The position numbers and the translations under genes were made by a program. From positions 62,001 through 126,000 of the forward strand of contig NZ_JAFCKW010000013.1 of assembly GCF_018129965.1 (NCBI RefSeq): a stretch of DNA of 64,000 nucleotides, given 5' to 3'. This DNA is from Bradyrhizobium diazoefficiens (GTDB lineage Bacteria; Pseudomonadota; Alphaproteobacteria; Rhizobiales; Xanthobacteraceae). Each line of letters begins with the position of its first letter. Positions within the stretch are counted from its first letter, which is position 1. Shown here one piece after another: positions 51,480-60,215 of this stretch. The notes beneath the pieces were generated by a model. That model did no database searches. It saw only the letters and a program-made list of their open reading frames with translations, and had not been told where the DNA came from.

Positions 51480-52703
51480 ATGTCGAAGACGTCATCTCAT
51501 CGCGGGCGCATCAATCGCCGCACGGTTCTGGCCGGAACGGCGTCGCTGATCGCCGCGCCATGGATTTCTTCAACGGCGCGCGCCCAAGCCAAGCAGGTCA
51601 ATATCGGTGTCATCATGCCGCTGTCGGGCGCTAACGCCCAGTTCGGCACCAATTCCCGCAACGGCATCGAGCTGGTTGCGGACGAGATCAACGCAGCCGG
51701 CGGCATCAAGGCGCTCGGTAATGCGAAGATCAATCTGATCGTGGCGGACGCCACCTCGACCCCGACGACTGCCGGGACCGTCGCCCAGCGCATGATCAGC
51801 CAGAACGAGGTCACCGCCATTCTCGGCGCCTTCGCCTCGTCGCTGACCATCGCCATCTCCGAGGTCACCGAGCGTCGCGACATCCCGCTGCTCACCATGT
51901 CGTTCGCCGACCAGATCACCGGGCGTGGCTACAAGAACATCTTCCAGGTCGTGGCCAAGGCGTCGGCGCTCGGCAAGGCGCAGCTCGACTACACCGTGGC
52001 GATCGCGCAGGCGGCGGGCACCAGGATCGACAAGATCGCGATCATGTATGAAGACACGGCCTATGGCACCGCCCAGGCCGGGGGGCTTCGCGCTGCGGCC
52101 AAGGCGGCGAACATCGAACTCGTGATGGATGACGCCTATCCGCTCGGCATTACCGATACGACCCCGCTGATCAACAAGCTCCGCGCGTCGGGTGCCCAAG
52201 CCGTCTTCCCGGTGTCCTACCTGAATGACAGCCTGCTGCTCATCCGCACCATGCGCCAGCAGCGCATCACCATCCCCGCTATCGGCGGCGCGGCAGGTTA
52301 CGTGATCCCGGATTTCGAAAAGGGTCTCGGCGAATTCGCCGAAGGCGTGTTGTCGATCGCTCCGGCGAATTACGATCTCGATACGGGTCTCACCGATCGC
52401 TTCCGCAAGCGGTTCGGCTATTTCATGGTGCACGAAGCGCTCGAGCACGCCGTCGCGCTCGATGTGCTGGTTCAGGCGATCGAGAAGGCGAAATCGGCCA
52501 AGGCCGAGGATGTCACCATGGCGCTGCGCGGTGCGAAATTCACCGGCGGCTGGACCAATGCGATGACCGGCGGCGCGGTGGAGTTCGACAGTTCGGGCCT
52601 CAACACGGCTTCGATCCCGGTCATGGTGCAGTGGCGCAAGAAGGAACTCGTCACGGTTTGGCCGAAGGACGTGGCCAAGGGCGCGGCCGAGTGGAAATCG
52701 TGA
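51480..52703 (+). CDS. ABC transporter substrate-binding protein, branched-chain amino acid type (LivJ/K-like)
   Basis: 407 residues from ATG 51480, with GGAGG 8 nt upstream. The leader NRRTVLAGTASLIAAPWIS carries a twin-arginine, so export may be Tat-dependent. Type-I periplasmic-binding fold: VNIGVIMPLSGANAQFGTNS, ISQNEVTAILGAFASSLT, then the C-terminal lobe. Members bind amino acids, but many relatives bind aromatic acids, amides or urea. First gene of a complete five-gene transporter operon. Confidence 0.92.
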   Translation: MSKTSSHRGRINRRTVLAGTASLIAAPWISSTARAQAKQVNIGVIMPLSGANAQFGTNSRNGIELVADEINAAGGIKALGNAKINLIVADATSTPTTAGTVAQRMISQNEVTAILGAFASSLTIAISEVTERRDIPLLTMSFADQITGRGYKNIFQVVAKASALGKAQLDYTVAIAQAAGTRIDKIAIMYEDTAYGTAQAGGLRAAAKAANIELVMDDAYPLGITDTTPLINKLRASGAQAVFPVSYLNDSLLLIRTMRQQRITIPAIGGAAGYVIPDFEKGLGEFAEGVLSIAPANYDLDTGLTDRFRKRFGYFMVHEALEHAVALDVLVQAIEKAKSAKAEDVTMALRGAKFTGGWTNAMTGGAVEFDSSGLNTASIPVMVQWRKKELVTVWPKDVAKGAAEWKS

Positions 52704-52723
52704 TCGTCTAGCGAAAGAAGCTC

Positions 52724-53581
52724 GTGTCGTTCATTCAAGCGATTCTTGATGGTCTTCTGGTCGGCGGCGTCTATGCCGTCATTTCGATCGGCCTGACCCT
52801 CGTCTACGGCGTGATGGGCATCGTGAATTTCGCACAAGCGGAGTTCCTGATGATCGGCATGTTCGTATCATGGTTTGCCTGGGCCTATCTCGGCCTCGAT
52901 CCCGTCCTGGCGGCGCCGCTGTCATTTGCAGTGGCGTTCGCGCTCGGATGGGTGGTGCAGGGGCAGCTGATCTCGCGGGTGCTGAAGGCGCTGTCGGTCG
53001 CCCAGATCTTTCTGACGGTCGGCTTGATGATCGTGCTTGAAAACGGCGCGCTGCTCGCGTTCGGCTCGCAATTCCGCTCGGTGACGACGCCCTATCAGAC
53101 CATGTCGCTTTCGCTGGGCTCGCTGTTCATCAGCGTGCCCTATCTGATCGCGTTCGCCATGTCGCTGGCTTGCGGCGTGGCCCTGTGGTGGTTCATGCGC
53201 ACCAGCTGGTTCGGTCGTGCGATGCGTGCGACCGCGCAGAACCCGATGGCAGCGCAGTTGATGGGCATCGATACGGCGCTGATGTACAAGCTGGCTTTCG
53301 CGCTCGGCGTCGGTCTCACGGCCTTCGGCGGCGCGGTCGTTCTGCCCTATGTCACGGTGTTTCCCCAGGTCGGCGGTCAGTTCGTCGTGCTGATGTTCAC
53401 CGTGGTCGTGCTCGGCGGCCTCGGCAGCGTTGCCGGTGCCGTCGTGGGCGGTCTGGCGGTCGGCGTCATCCAGGCGCTGTCCGCGCTGTTCTTCCCGATC
53501 CAGCTGCAAAATCTCGTTCTCTTCCTCGTGTTCATTGTCGTGCTTGCCGTTCGGCCGCAGGGTCTGGTTGGAGCAAGCTGA
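52724..53581 (+). CDS. Branched-chain amino acid-type ABC permease (LivH-like)
   Basis: 285 residues, about eight membrane helices; family signatures LVGGVYAVISIGLTLVYGV and GIVNFAQAEFLMIG near the N-terminus, RAMRATAQNPMAAQLMGID in the cytoplasmic loop that contacts the ATPases. GTG start 20 bp after the binding-protein stop, with a weak ribosome site. The stop shares one base with the next start (TGATG). Confidence 0.93.
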   Translation: MSFIQAILDGLLVGGVYAVISIGLTLVYGVMGIVNFAQAEFLMIGMFVSWFAWAYLGLDPVLAAPLSFAVAFALGWVVQGQLISRVLKALSVAQIFLTVGLMIVLENGALLAFGSQFRSVTTPYQTMSLSLGSLFISVPYLIAFAMSLACGVALWWFMRTSWFGRAMRATAQNPMAAQLMGIDTALMYKLAFALGVGLTAFGGAVVLPYVTVFPQVGGQFVVLMFTVVVLGGLGSVAGAVVGGLAVGVIQALSALFFPIQLQNLVLFLVFIVVLAVRPQGLVGAS

Positions 53582-54555
53582 TGAAGCGTTGGATTGCGAT
53601 CGTCGTCATCGTTCTGGTCGCCATGGCCGTGCCGCAGGTCCTGAATCCGTCAGGGTACTGGATGCGCGTCTTCACGCTGACGCTGCTGTTTGCCGCGATG
53701 GCGCAGGCGTGGAACCTGATCGGCGGTCTCGCCAATCAGCTCTCGCTCGGTCACGCTGCATTTTTCGGGATCGGCGCCTATACCTCGACGATCCTGCTGC
53801 TGAAATTCGGCATCAGTCCGTGGATCGGTATGTTCGCCGCCGGGGCGCTCGGCGGCCTGGCCGCGCTCGTCATCGCGGTTCCGACCATGCGGCTGCAGGG
53901 CCACTATTTTGCGCTGGCAACGCTCGCCTTCGGCGAGGTGGCGCGTGTGATCGCCAATGTCTGGACCTCGCTGACCGGCGGGCCAGGCGGGCTCTCCGTG
54001 CCGTTCGTCCCGCCGAGCTTCGCTGCCTATTCGTTCAAGCAGCTGCTTCCTCATGCTTACATCGCGCTTGTTGCGCTCATCATCGTCACGGTGATCTTCG
54101 AGGTCATCCGTCGCGGTGCGATGGGATACCGTCTGCGTGCCATCCGCGAGAATGCGGCGGCTGCCGAGGTGATCGGCATCGACACCACCAAGGTCAAACT
54201 GCAGACCGCCGTGATCTCGGGCGTGCTGACGGCCATGCTGGGAACGCTGTTTGCGCAGGTTGCGGTGTTCTTCGATCCCGACACGGCGTTCAGCGCGGCG
54301 TCGATCTCGATCCGGGTCGCCCTGATCGCCATCATCGGCGGCGTCGGCACCGCCGTCGGCCCGATCCTCGGCGCGTTCTTCATCGTGCCGATCGAGGAGT
54401 TGATGAACGATCTGTTCTCTTCGGGTGCGGCAGGCCTGTCGCAACTGATCTTCGGCGTCATCCTGATCGTGGTGATTCTATGGCGTCCCCGCGGACTCGT
54501 GACCATCTTCGAGGCGCTGCGCGCCCGGCTTCAGGGCAGGGGAGCGCAATCATGA
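53581..54555 (+). CDS. Branched-chain amino acid-type ABC permease (LivM-like)
   Basis: 324 residues, nine to ten helices; LivM signatures NLIGGLANQLSLGHAAFFGI, GHYFALATLAFGEVARVI, and the coupling helix RLRAIRENAAAAEVIGID. Forms the inner-membrane pore together with the LivH-like protein. Overlaps the ATPase gene downstream by ATGA. Confidence 0.93.
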   Translation: MKRWIAIVVIVLVAMAVPQVLNPSGYWMRVFTLTLLFAAMAQAWNLIGGLANQLSLGHAAFFGIGAYTSTILLLKFGISPWIGMFAAGALGGLAALVIAVPTMRLQGHYFALATLAFGEVARVIANVWTSLTGGPGGLSVPFVPPSFAAYSFKQLLPHAYIALVALIIVTVIFEVIRRGAMGYRLRAIRENAAAAEVIGIDTTKVKLQTAVISGVLTAMLGTLFAQVAVFFDPDTAFSAASISIRVALIAIIGGVGTAVGPILGAFFIVPIEELMNDLFSSGAAGLSQLIFGVILIVVILWRPRGLVTIFEALRARLQGRGAQS

Positions 54556-55277
54556 CGATCCTTGACGTGCGCGGCATCTCGCGACGCTTCGGCGGTCTCC
54601 AGGCGCTGTCGGATGTGACTTTCTCGGTTCCGAAAGGGCAGATCGTCGGGCTCATCGGACCGAACGGTGCCGGCAAGACCACCTTTTTCAGCACGCTATG
54701 CGGGCTGATCAAACCGGACTCCGGCGCGATCATGCTCGATGGCACCAGCATCGTCGGACAGAAGCCGCACAAGGTAGCCGGTCTCGGCATGACCAAGACC
54801 TTCCAGAACGTGGCGCTGTTTGCCGAAAGTTCGGTGCTCGACAACGTGCTGACGGCGGGTTTGTTGCGCCACGACGTGGAGAAGGCGCGGGAGCGGGCAC
54901 TGGCTTGCCTAGACCGCGTCGGCCTCAGATCGGTCGCGCACAAGATGGCCGGCAATCTGTCGTTTCCGGAGCGGGCGCGGGTCGAGCTTGCGCGCGCATT
55001 GTGCACGGATCCCAAGGTTCTGCTGCTCGACGAGGTCATGGCGGCGCTCAATCCCGTCGAAATGCAGGAGATCATGGACCTGATCCGCCAGCTTCGCGAT
55101 GACGGCATCACCTTGCTCGTCGTCGAACATCACATGCGTGCCATCATGGCGATCTGCGATCGCATCCTCGTTCTGAACTTCGGTCGTCTCCTCGCCGACG
55201 GCTCTCCGCGCGAAGTCGCGAACGACCCTGTCGTGATCGAGGCCTATCTTGGACGTTCCGCGGAGGGCCACGTATGA
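54552..55277 (+). CDS. ABC transporter ATP-binding protein (LivG-like)
   Basis: 241 residues. Walker A GPNGAGKTT (about 36-44), LivG loop GMTKTFQNVALFAE, Walker B VLLLDEVMAALN and His-switch VVEHHMRAI. The ABC signature, usually LSxGQ-like, reads LSFPERARVELARAL: the glycine and glutamine of the signature are replaced by Pro and Glu. Provides energy for import with the LivF-like partner that follows by ATGA overlap. Confidence 0.93.
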   Translation: MTILDVRGISRRFGGLQALSDVTFSVPKGQIVGLIGPNGAGKTTFFSTLCGLIKPDSGAIMLDGTSIVGQKPHKVAGLGMTKTFQNVALFAESSVLDNVLTAGLLRHDVEKARERALACLDRVGLRSVAHKMAGNLSFPERARVELARALCTDPKVLLLDEVMAALNPVEMQEIMDLIRQLRDDGITLLVVEHHMRAIMAICDRILVLNFGRLLADGSPREVANDPVVIEAYLGRSAEGHV

Positions 55278-55996
55278 TCCCCGCTCAGCCATTGCTCGAG
55301 ATCAAGGCCCTCAATGCCGGTTACGGCGGCATCGAGGTTCTTCATGATATCGATATCGAGATGCAGGAGGGCGAGTTCGTCTGCATCATCGGTGCAAATA
55401 CGGCGGGTAAGAGCACGATCCTGCGCGCGATCTCGCGCCTTGTCCCGAATGTCCGGGGTACTCTGCGGTTCAAGGGCGTCGATCTCGCCGCGCGTACGGC
55501 GCATGACATCCCGTCGCTGGGCATCGCCCATGTTCCGGAGGGGCGTCACGTCTTTCCGGACATGAGTGTCGAGGAAAACCTGATGCTGGGCGCCTTCACC
55601 GCCCGCAAATCCACCGATTTGAAGCAGCGGATGGAGCGTATCTTCGAGCTGTTTCCGCGTACGCGGGAGCGGCGGGCCCAACTCGCCGGCACATTGTCCG
55701 GCGGCGAGCAGCAGATGGTTGCGGTCGGCCGTGCATTGATGCTGCAGCCCAAATTGCTGCTGCTCGATGAACCCAGCCACGGGCTTGCCCCAAAGGTCGT
55801 GGAGGAGATGCATGATGCGTTCGTGAAGATTCATCAGGGCGGCACTTCCATTCTGCTCGTGGAGCAGAATGTCGGCCTCGCCCTGGATGTCGCCGCACGC
55901 GGATATGTCCTGGAAAGCGGCCGTGTCACACTCAAGGGCACGTCCGCCGAGTTGAATGCGAATCCGGCCGTTCGCGCTGCCTATCTCGGTATCTGA
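55274..55996 (+). CDS. ABC transporter ATP-binding protein (LivF-like)
   Basis: 240 residues. LivF features: LNAGYGGIEVLHDIDIEM, a Walker A that reads GANTAGKST (Thr where Gly is usual), VPEGRHVFPDMSVEENLMLG, intact signature LSGGEQQMVAVGRAL, Walker B LLLLDEPSHGLAP, and VEQNVGLALD. Second ATPase of the transporter. Confidence 0.93.
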   Translation: MIPAQPLLEIKALNAGYGGIEVLHDIDIEMQEGEFVCIIGANTAGKSTILRAISRLVPNVRGTLRFKGVDLAARTAHDIPSLGIAHVPEGRHVFPDMSVEENLMLGAFTARKSTDLKQRMERIFELFPRTRERRAQLAGTLSGGEQQMVAVGRALMLQPKLLLLDEPSHGLAPKVVEEMHDAFVKIHQGGTSILLVEQNVGLALDVAARGYVLESGRVTLKGTSAELNANPAVRAAYLGI

Positions 55997-56048
55997 CCGA
56001 AGGGCAGGCGAGGGCAACCGACCAATCCCAGCAAGAAGGAGCCACGAT

Positions 56049-56453
56049 ATGAGCTACGATCAGACGATTACCCTCGGCGGCCTGTTCGATGAAGGCCTGA
56101 AGACGCGTCGCGAAGTTCTCGGCACCGCCTATGTCGACAAGTCGATCGAGGCCGCCAATGATTTCATGATGGCGTTCCAGCACATCACCACCGAATGGTG
56201 CTGGGGATACGCCTGGAACCGTCCGGGCCTCGATCAAAAAACCCGCAGCATGTTGAACCTGGCGATGTTGACCGCGCTCAATCGCTCGCCCGAAATCAAG
56301 CTGCACACGCGCGGCGCCATCAATAACGGCGTCACGGTCGAGGAGATCAAGGAAGTCCTGCTGCATGCGACCGTCTATTGCGGCATTCCGGCGGGGCTGG
56401 ACGCCTTCAAGGCGGCGAATGAAGTCCTCAAGGAAATGGGACAGGTCAAGTAA
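56049..56453 (+). CDS. Carboxymuconolactone decarboxylase-like protein
   Basis: 134 residues from ATG 56049, with AAGGAG 7 nt upstream. The all-helical family pattern is present: EVLGTAYVDKSIEAAND, WCWGYAWNRPGLDQKTRSML, NLAMLTALNRSPEIKLHTRG, then EEIKEVLLHATVYCGIPAGL. True 4-carboxymuconolactone decarboxylase (PcaC) has this length and acts in the beta-ketoadipate pathway, but no pca genes lie near. A decarboxylase or lactone-handling role on the imported substrate is inferred. Last gene of the plus-strand operon. Confidence 0.88.
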   Translation: MSYDQTITLGGLFDEGLKTRREVLGTAYVDKSIEAANDFMMAFQHITTEWCWGYAWNRPGLDQKTRSMLNLAMLTALNRSPEIKLHTRGAINNGVTVEEIKEVLLHATVYCGIPAGLDAFKAANEVLKEMGQVK

Positions 56454-56511
56454 CTTTCGGCTTGAAGCGTCCGAGGCCGCGATCGTCGACTGCGTTGTTC
56501 AAATCAGTTTT

Positions 56512-56536
56512 GCTGCGCTGGCATGGCCAGCGCAGC
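56512..56536. terminator. Perfect GC-rich hairpin after the transporter operon
   Basis: GCTGCGCTGGC-ATG-GCCAGCGCAGC, an 11-bp stem with a 3-nt loop, 58 bp after the last plus-strand gene. No T tract follows, so it may be an mRNA-stabilising end or a repeat. The rest of the gap to 56694 shows nothing recognisable. Confidence 0.5.
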
Positions 56537-56694
56537 GCGTCCTGAAACCAGCTTTCGCAGCCGGCAGCGGCACGTGAGTTATTGAGGAATCGGGGCGAAT
56601 CGCGGATGCCGCGCAGCGGTCCGGCGGTCGCCCTCTACTGTGCATGGGGTTGTTTTGAACGTTTCCGGTGCTGCGAGGCAACTGCCTCGTCGCG

Positions 56695-57462
56695 TCAGGC
56701 TCGCCTGAACGGCGCGACCTCGATCCCCGCATTTTTCAACGCTTGGCGCAGCGTGCGCGCGATTTCGACGGCGCCGTGCGTGTCGCCGTGGATGCACACG
56801 GTATCCGTGCGCATCTTGATCGCCTTGCCGGTGACCGAGACCACCGCACCGTCCTGCACCATCCTCACCACGCGATCGGCGATCGCCTTGGCATCGTGCA
56901 GCACCGCGCCGGGCTTCTTGCGCGAGACGAGGTTGCCGTCGTCCTCATAGGCGCGGTCGGCGAACACCTCGTGCACCATCGGCAGGTTGGCCTCTTCGCC
57001 GGCCTTCACCAGTTTCGAATTGGCGAGCACGACGAAGGTCAGGCCGGGATCGACCGCCTTGATGCCGGCGGCGATTGCTTTAGCCGTCATGTCGTCCTCG
57101 CAGGCGACATTCGAGAGCGCACCATGCGCCTTCACATGCGTCACTTTGTGGCCGGCCGCGGTCGCGATCGCCTGCAGCGCACCGATCTGGTAGGCGACGA
57201 GGTTCTCGATCTCCGAGGCCTTGAGGCCCGCGATCGGATGCCGGCCGAAGCCGTGCAGATCGCGGTAGCCGGGATGCGCGCCGACGGAAACGCCGCGCGC
57301 CTTCGCCAGTTCGACCGTCCGGCGCATGATATCGGGATCACCGGCATGGAAACCGCAGGCGACGTTGACCGAGCTTGCCAGGTCGATCATGGCGGCGTCG
57401 TTGCCCATCTCCCACGCGCCAAAACCTTCGCCGAGGTCGCAATTGAGATCGATCGTCTTCAT
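56695..57462 (-). CDS. pxpA: 5-oxoprolinase subunit PxpA (LamB/YcsF family)
   Basis: 255 residues from ATG 57460-57462, with GGAGAG 8 nt upstream. Signatures DLNCDLGEGFG, SSVNVACGFHAGDP, GAHPGYRDLHGFGR and HVKAHGALSNVACED are those of PxpA. With PxpB and PxpC it hydrolyses 5-oxoproline (pyroglutamate) to glutamate using ATP in the cytoplasm. Third gene of a pxpB-pxpC-pxpA operon. Confidence 0.94.
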   Translation of the reverse strand: MKTIDLNCDLGEGFGAWEMGNDAAMIDLASSVNVACGFHAGDPDIMRRTVELAKARGVSVGAHPGYRDLHGFGRHPIAGLKASEIENLVAYQIGALQAIATAAGHKVTHVKAHGALSNVACEDDMTAKAIAAGIKAVDPGLTFVVLANSKLVKAGEEANLPMVHEVFADRAYEDDGNLVSRKKPGAVLHDAKAIADRVVRMVQDGAVVSVTGKAIKMRTDTVCIHGDTHGAVEIARTLRQALKNAGIEVAPFRRA

Positions 57463-57494
57463 CGGGTGCTCTCCGCCTTGGGTGGTCGTGTCGT

Positions 57495-58532
57495 TTACGG
57501 CTCCGCCATGACCTGCCAGGTCCCGGCATCCACGGCGCTCACAGCATAGCCTGCAACGTTGGCATCGCTGAGCGCCTCGATATTCAGCTCGACCGTGTCG
57601 CAGCCGCGCAGGCGGTCCGGCAGGCTCCGGATCAGTTGGGCGAATTTGCGCGCCTCGTCCTGGGCCTCGACCATGCTGACGGCCTTGAAGCGGAACGCGG
57701 TTCCCGCCGAGGTCTGCGCGAGGCGGCCGACATCGGCCGTGATCACGGTTGCGATCTTGGGATAGCCGCCGGAGGTGCCGCGATCCATCATCAGCGCAAT
57801 CGGCGAGCCGTTGCCGGGCACCTGGATGCTGCCATTGACGGTGCCGTCGGACACGATGTTGTGGCCGTGCAGATGCTTGATCGCGGGGCCCTCGAGCCGG
57901 TAGCCCATGCGGTCGGAGGTCGCCGAGATCTTCCACTCACTGTCGAGGAACAGCGCCTTGTTGGCGTCATCGAACTCGTCGTCCTGCGGTCCGAGCAGGA
58001 CGCGGATCGGGCCGCTCACCGGCTTCGGCAGCTCGATGCGCAGCTCGGGCGCTCCGCTCGCGGCATCGATGGTGAATTCGTCGCCGGCCTGGAGCGGACG
58101 CGGGTAGGGGCTGCCGAGCCCGGCCCGGGCGTTCACCGCGAGGCTGCCGAACACCAGATCGCCCTTAATGGCGCCTTCGATCGCCAGATAGCTGAACGCG
58201 CCGCCCCGGGCAAAACCCAGCGCCAGCGTCTCGCCGTCCTTCAGCGTCAACGATGTGTCCATCGCCACCGGCTTCCCGGCGACATCCGCATTGCGCGGTG
58301 CGCCCGCGATCGCGACACGCACGGCGCCGTCACGGGCGGTGAAGGTGGCGCCGAACGGACCGATCTCGACGGCGGCTGCGAACGGCGCGTTGCCAACGAG
58401 CGTGTTCGCCGCCGCGAGCGACAGCCGGTCCATGGCTCCGCTGACCGTGAGGCCATAGCGCTGCGCCCCAAAACGTCCGCCGTCCTGGACGGAGCTTGCA
58501 GGCCCAATGGAGGCGACGACGAGCCGGCTCAT
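57495..58532 (-). CDS. pxpC: 5-oxoprolinase subunit PxpC (biotin-dependent carboxyltransferase-like)
   Basis: 345 residues. Family pattern: SSVQDGGRFGAQRYGLTVSG near the start, RVLLGPQDDEFDD, SDRMGYRLEGP and GGYPKIATVITADVGRLAQ. Homologous to the AHS2 domain of allophanate hydrolase and urea amidolyase. Acts with PxpB on the phosphorylated intermediate. Overlaps the end of pxpB by ATGA; pxpA follows after 32 bp. Confidence 0.94.
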   Translation of the reverse strand: MSRLVVASIGPASSVQDGGRFGAQRYGLTVSGAMDRLSLAAANTLVGNAPFAAAVEIGPFGATFTARDGAVRVAIAGAPRNADVAGKPVAMDTSLTLKDGETLALGFARGGAFSYLAIEGAIKGDLVFGSLAVNARAGLGSPYPRPLQAGDEFTIDAASGAPELRIELPKPVSGPIRVLLGPQDDEFDDANKALFLDSEWKISATSDRMGYRLEGPAIKHLHGHNIVSDGTVNGSIQVPGNGSPIALMMDRGTSGGYPKIATVITADVGRLAQTSAGTAFRFKAVSMVEAQDEARKFAQLIRSLPDRLRGCDTVELNIEALSDANVAGYAVSAVDAGTWQVMAEP

Positions 58533-59260
58533 GCCACCACCTGTTCGGCGACGATCTCGCCGGCTTCCGCGGCGCGGTCGAGGTCCTCGAAGGACTTGTG
58601 GTCGATGGCGAAAAACGTCACGCGATCACCGGGTTCGGTGAGGAACGTCGGCGTCCGGTGGAGCTGATAGGTTCGCACAGGCGTGCGTCCTAGCAAGTGC
58701 CAGCCGCTCGGCGCCGCCAGGCATTGGATCCCGGCCTGGACGCCGCCGATGGAGATGGTGCCGGCGGGCGTCAACAGTCGCGGAGATTGTCGCCGGGACA
58801 TGTGCAGGGATTTGTCGAGACCGCTGAGATAGGACCAGCCCGGCGTGAATCCGATCATGGCAACCCGGTAGTCGCCCCCGGAATGGCGGGCGACGATGTC
58901 GTCGGGCGTGGTGTTCAGCGCCTTGGCGACGTCCTCAAGGTCGATGCCGTGCTCGCCGCCATAGGCAACGGGGATGCGCCACCGCCGCGCCCGGGTCGCC
59001 GGCGGCAACGGCTGGCTGGCGATCGGGAGGATCTCTGCGCCGAGCGCGTCGAAGCCGATCTTCTCGGGATCGTAGTGCACCAGCAGCGAGCGATAGGTCG
59101 GTACGGTCTCGGTGATACCGTCGATGGGGCTTGCCGCGAGCGCCTTGTCGAGCGCGAGCACGCGCTCGTTGGCGGCGTCGTCGATGGTGCGGCTGAACTC
59201 GACCGTGACGGCACTGTCGCCACTGGGCAAAAGGCGGGGCGGGGGAAGCGTCGCGGCCAT
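58529..59260 (-). CDS. pxpB: 5-oxoprolinase subunit PxpB (KipI-like)
   Basis: 243 residues from ATG 59258-59260; an in-frame extension to 59395 lacks protein character. AHS1/KipI signatures: LLPSGDSAVTVEFS, SLLVHYDPEKIGFD, IPVAYGGEHGIDLEDVA, FTPGWSYLSGLD, RTPVRTYQLHRTPTFLTEPG. First gene of the minus-strand pxp operon, divergent from the RraA-like gene. Confidence 0.94.
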   Translation of the reverse strand: MAATLPPPRLLPSGDSAVTVEFSRTIDDAANERVLALDKALAASPIDGITETVPTYRSLLVHYDPEKIGFDALGAEILPIASQPLPPATRARRWRIPVAYGGEHGIDLEDVAKALNTTPDDIVARHSGGDYRVAMIGFTPGWSYLSGLDKSLHMSRRQSPRLLTPAGTISIGGVQAGIQCLAAPSGWHLLGRTPVRTYQLHRTPTFLTEPGDRVTFFAIDHKSFEDLDRAAEAGEIVAEQVVA

Positions 59261-59493
59261 ATGTGTCGAAATCGGGCTTCTCAGGAATGCGGGCTCAGCC
59301 TTGAAGTCCGCTTCTCCCTGCTTCGCGTAATTGCGCCCGCAAGTCCAATAAATTAATGCAAGGGGGCGCGATAAACCCTTGTTATCGCGTCGCATAACAT
59401 CCCACCGGCCCTGCGTTCTTGGACCTTGACGGCAGGCGCCCGGCTCGCAAGATGCGCCCGCACTTTCCCGCCATCCGGAGCTCGTCTGTTTCC

Positions 59494-60192
59494 ATGTCGC
59501 TGTCCCCCGAAGCCCGCAAGACCCTCGCCGGCATCACCACTGCCACCATCACCACGGTCCTGCTGAAGAAGGGCCTGCGCAACGTCTGGATGCGCGGCGC
59601 GCGCCCGCTGCGCCCGGGCCTGCCGCGTCTGGTGGGACCCGCCTTCACGCTGCGCTTCGTGCCGGCGCGCGAGGATCTGGCGACCCCGGAATCCTGGTCG
59701 TCGCCGATCTCGACCCGCACCGCGATCGAGGCAATGCCCGAGGGGTGCATCGCCGTGGTCGACGCCATGGGCATCACCGATGCCGGCATCTTCGGTGACA
59801 TCCTCTGCGCGCGCATGATGAAGCGCGGCGTCACCGCGCTCGTCACCGACGGCGTGGTGCGTGACGTCGAGGGCGTGCTCGGCACCAACCTGCCGGTGTG
59901 GTGCGACGGCTATGCCGCGCCGCCCTCCGTGGCGGGCCTCACCTTCGTCGGCTGGGGCGAGCCGATCGGCTGTGGCGGCGTCGCGGTGTTCCCGAACGAC
60001 ATCGTGGTTGCCGACCAGGATGGCTGCGTGCTGATCCCGCAGGCGATGCTCGACCACGTGCTCAATGAGGGCGTCGAGCAGGAGCGTATGGAAGCCTGGA
60101 TCGTCAACGAGGTGAACAACGGCGCGGTACTGCCGGGCCTCTATCCCATGAATGCCGAGACCAAGGCGCGCTACGCCGCCAGCAAGAAGTAA
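59494..60192 (+). CDS. RraA-like protein (HMG/CHA-aldolase family)
   Basis: 232 residues from ATG 59494. The fold's signatures are visible: ITTATITTVLLKKGLRNVWM, GDILCARMMKRGVTALVTDG followed by VVRDVEG (the RD pair that binds metal and substrate in the aldolases), and GGVAVFPNDIVVADQDGCVL. Members are either RNase E inhibitors (RraA) or class-II 4-hydroxy-4-methyl-2-oxoglutarate / oxaloacetate aldolases. Because a metabolic operon surrounds it, an aldolase or decarboxylase role is more likely. A cupin gene follows after 23 bp. Confidence 0.88.
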   Translation: MSLSPEARKTLAGITTATITTVLLKKGLRNVWMRGARPLRPGLPRLVGPAFTLRFVPAREDLATPESWSSPISTRTAIEAMPEGCIAVVDAMGITDAGIFGDILCARMMKRGVTALVTDGVVRDVEGVLGTNLPVWCDGYAAPPSVAGLTFVGWGEPIGCGGVAVFPNDIVVADQDGCVLIPQAMLDHVLNEGVEQERMEAWIVNEVNNGAVLPGLYPMNAETKARYAASKK

Positions 60193-60215
60193 CCGACAAC
60201 ACGCGAGGACGTCCC

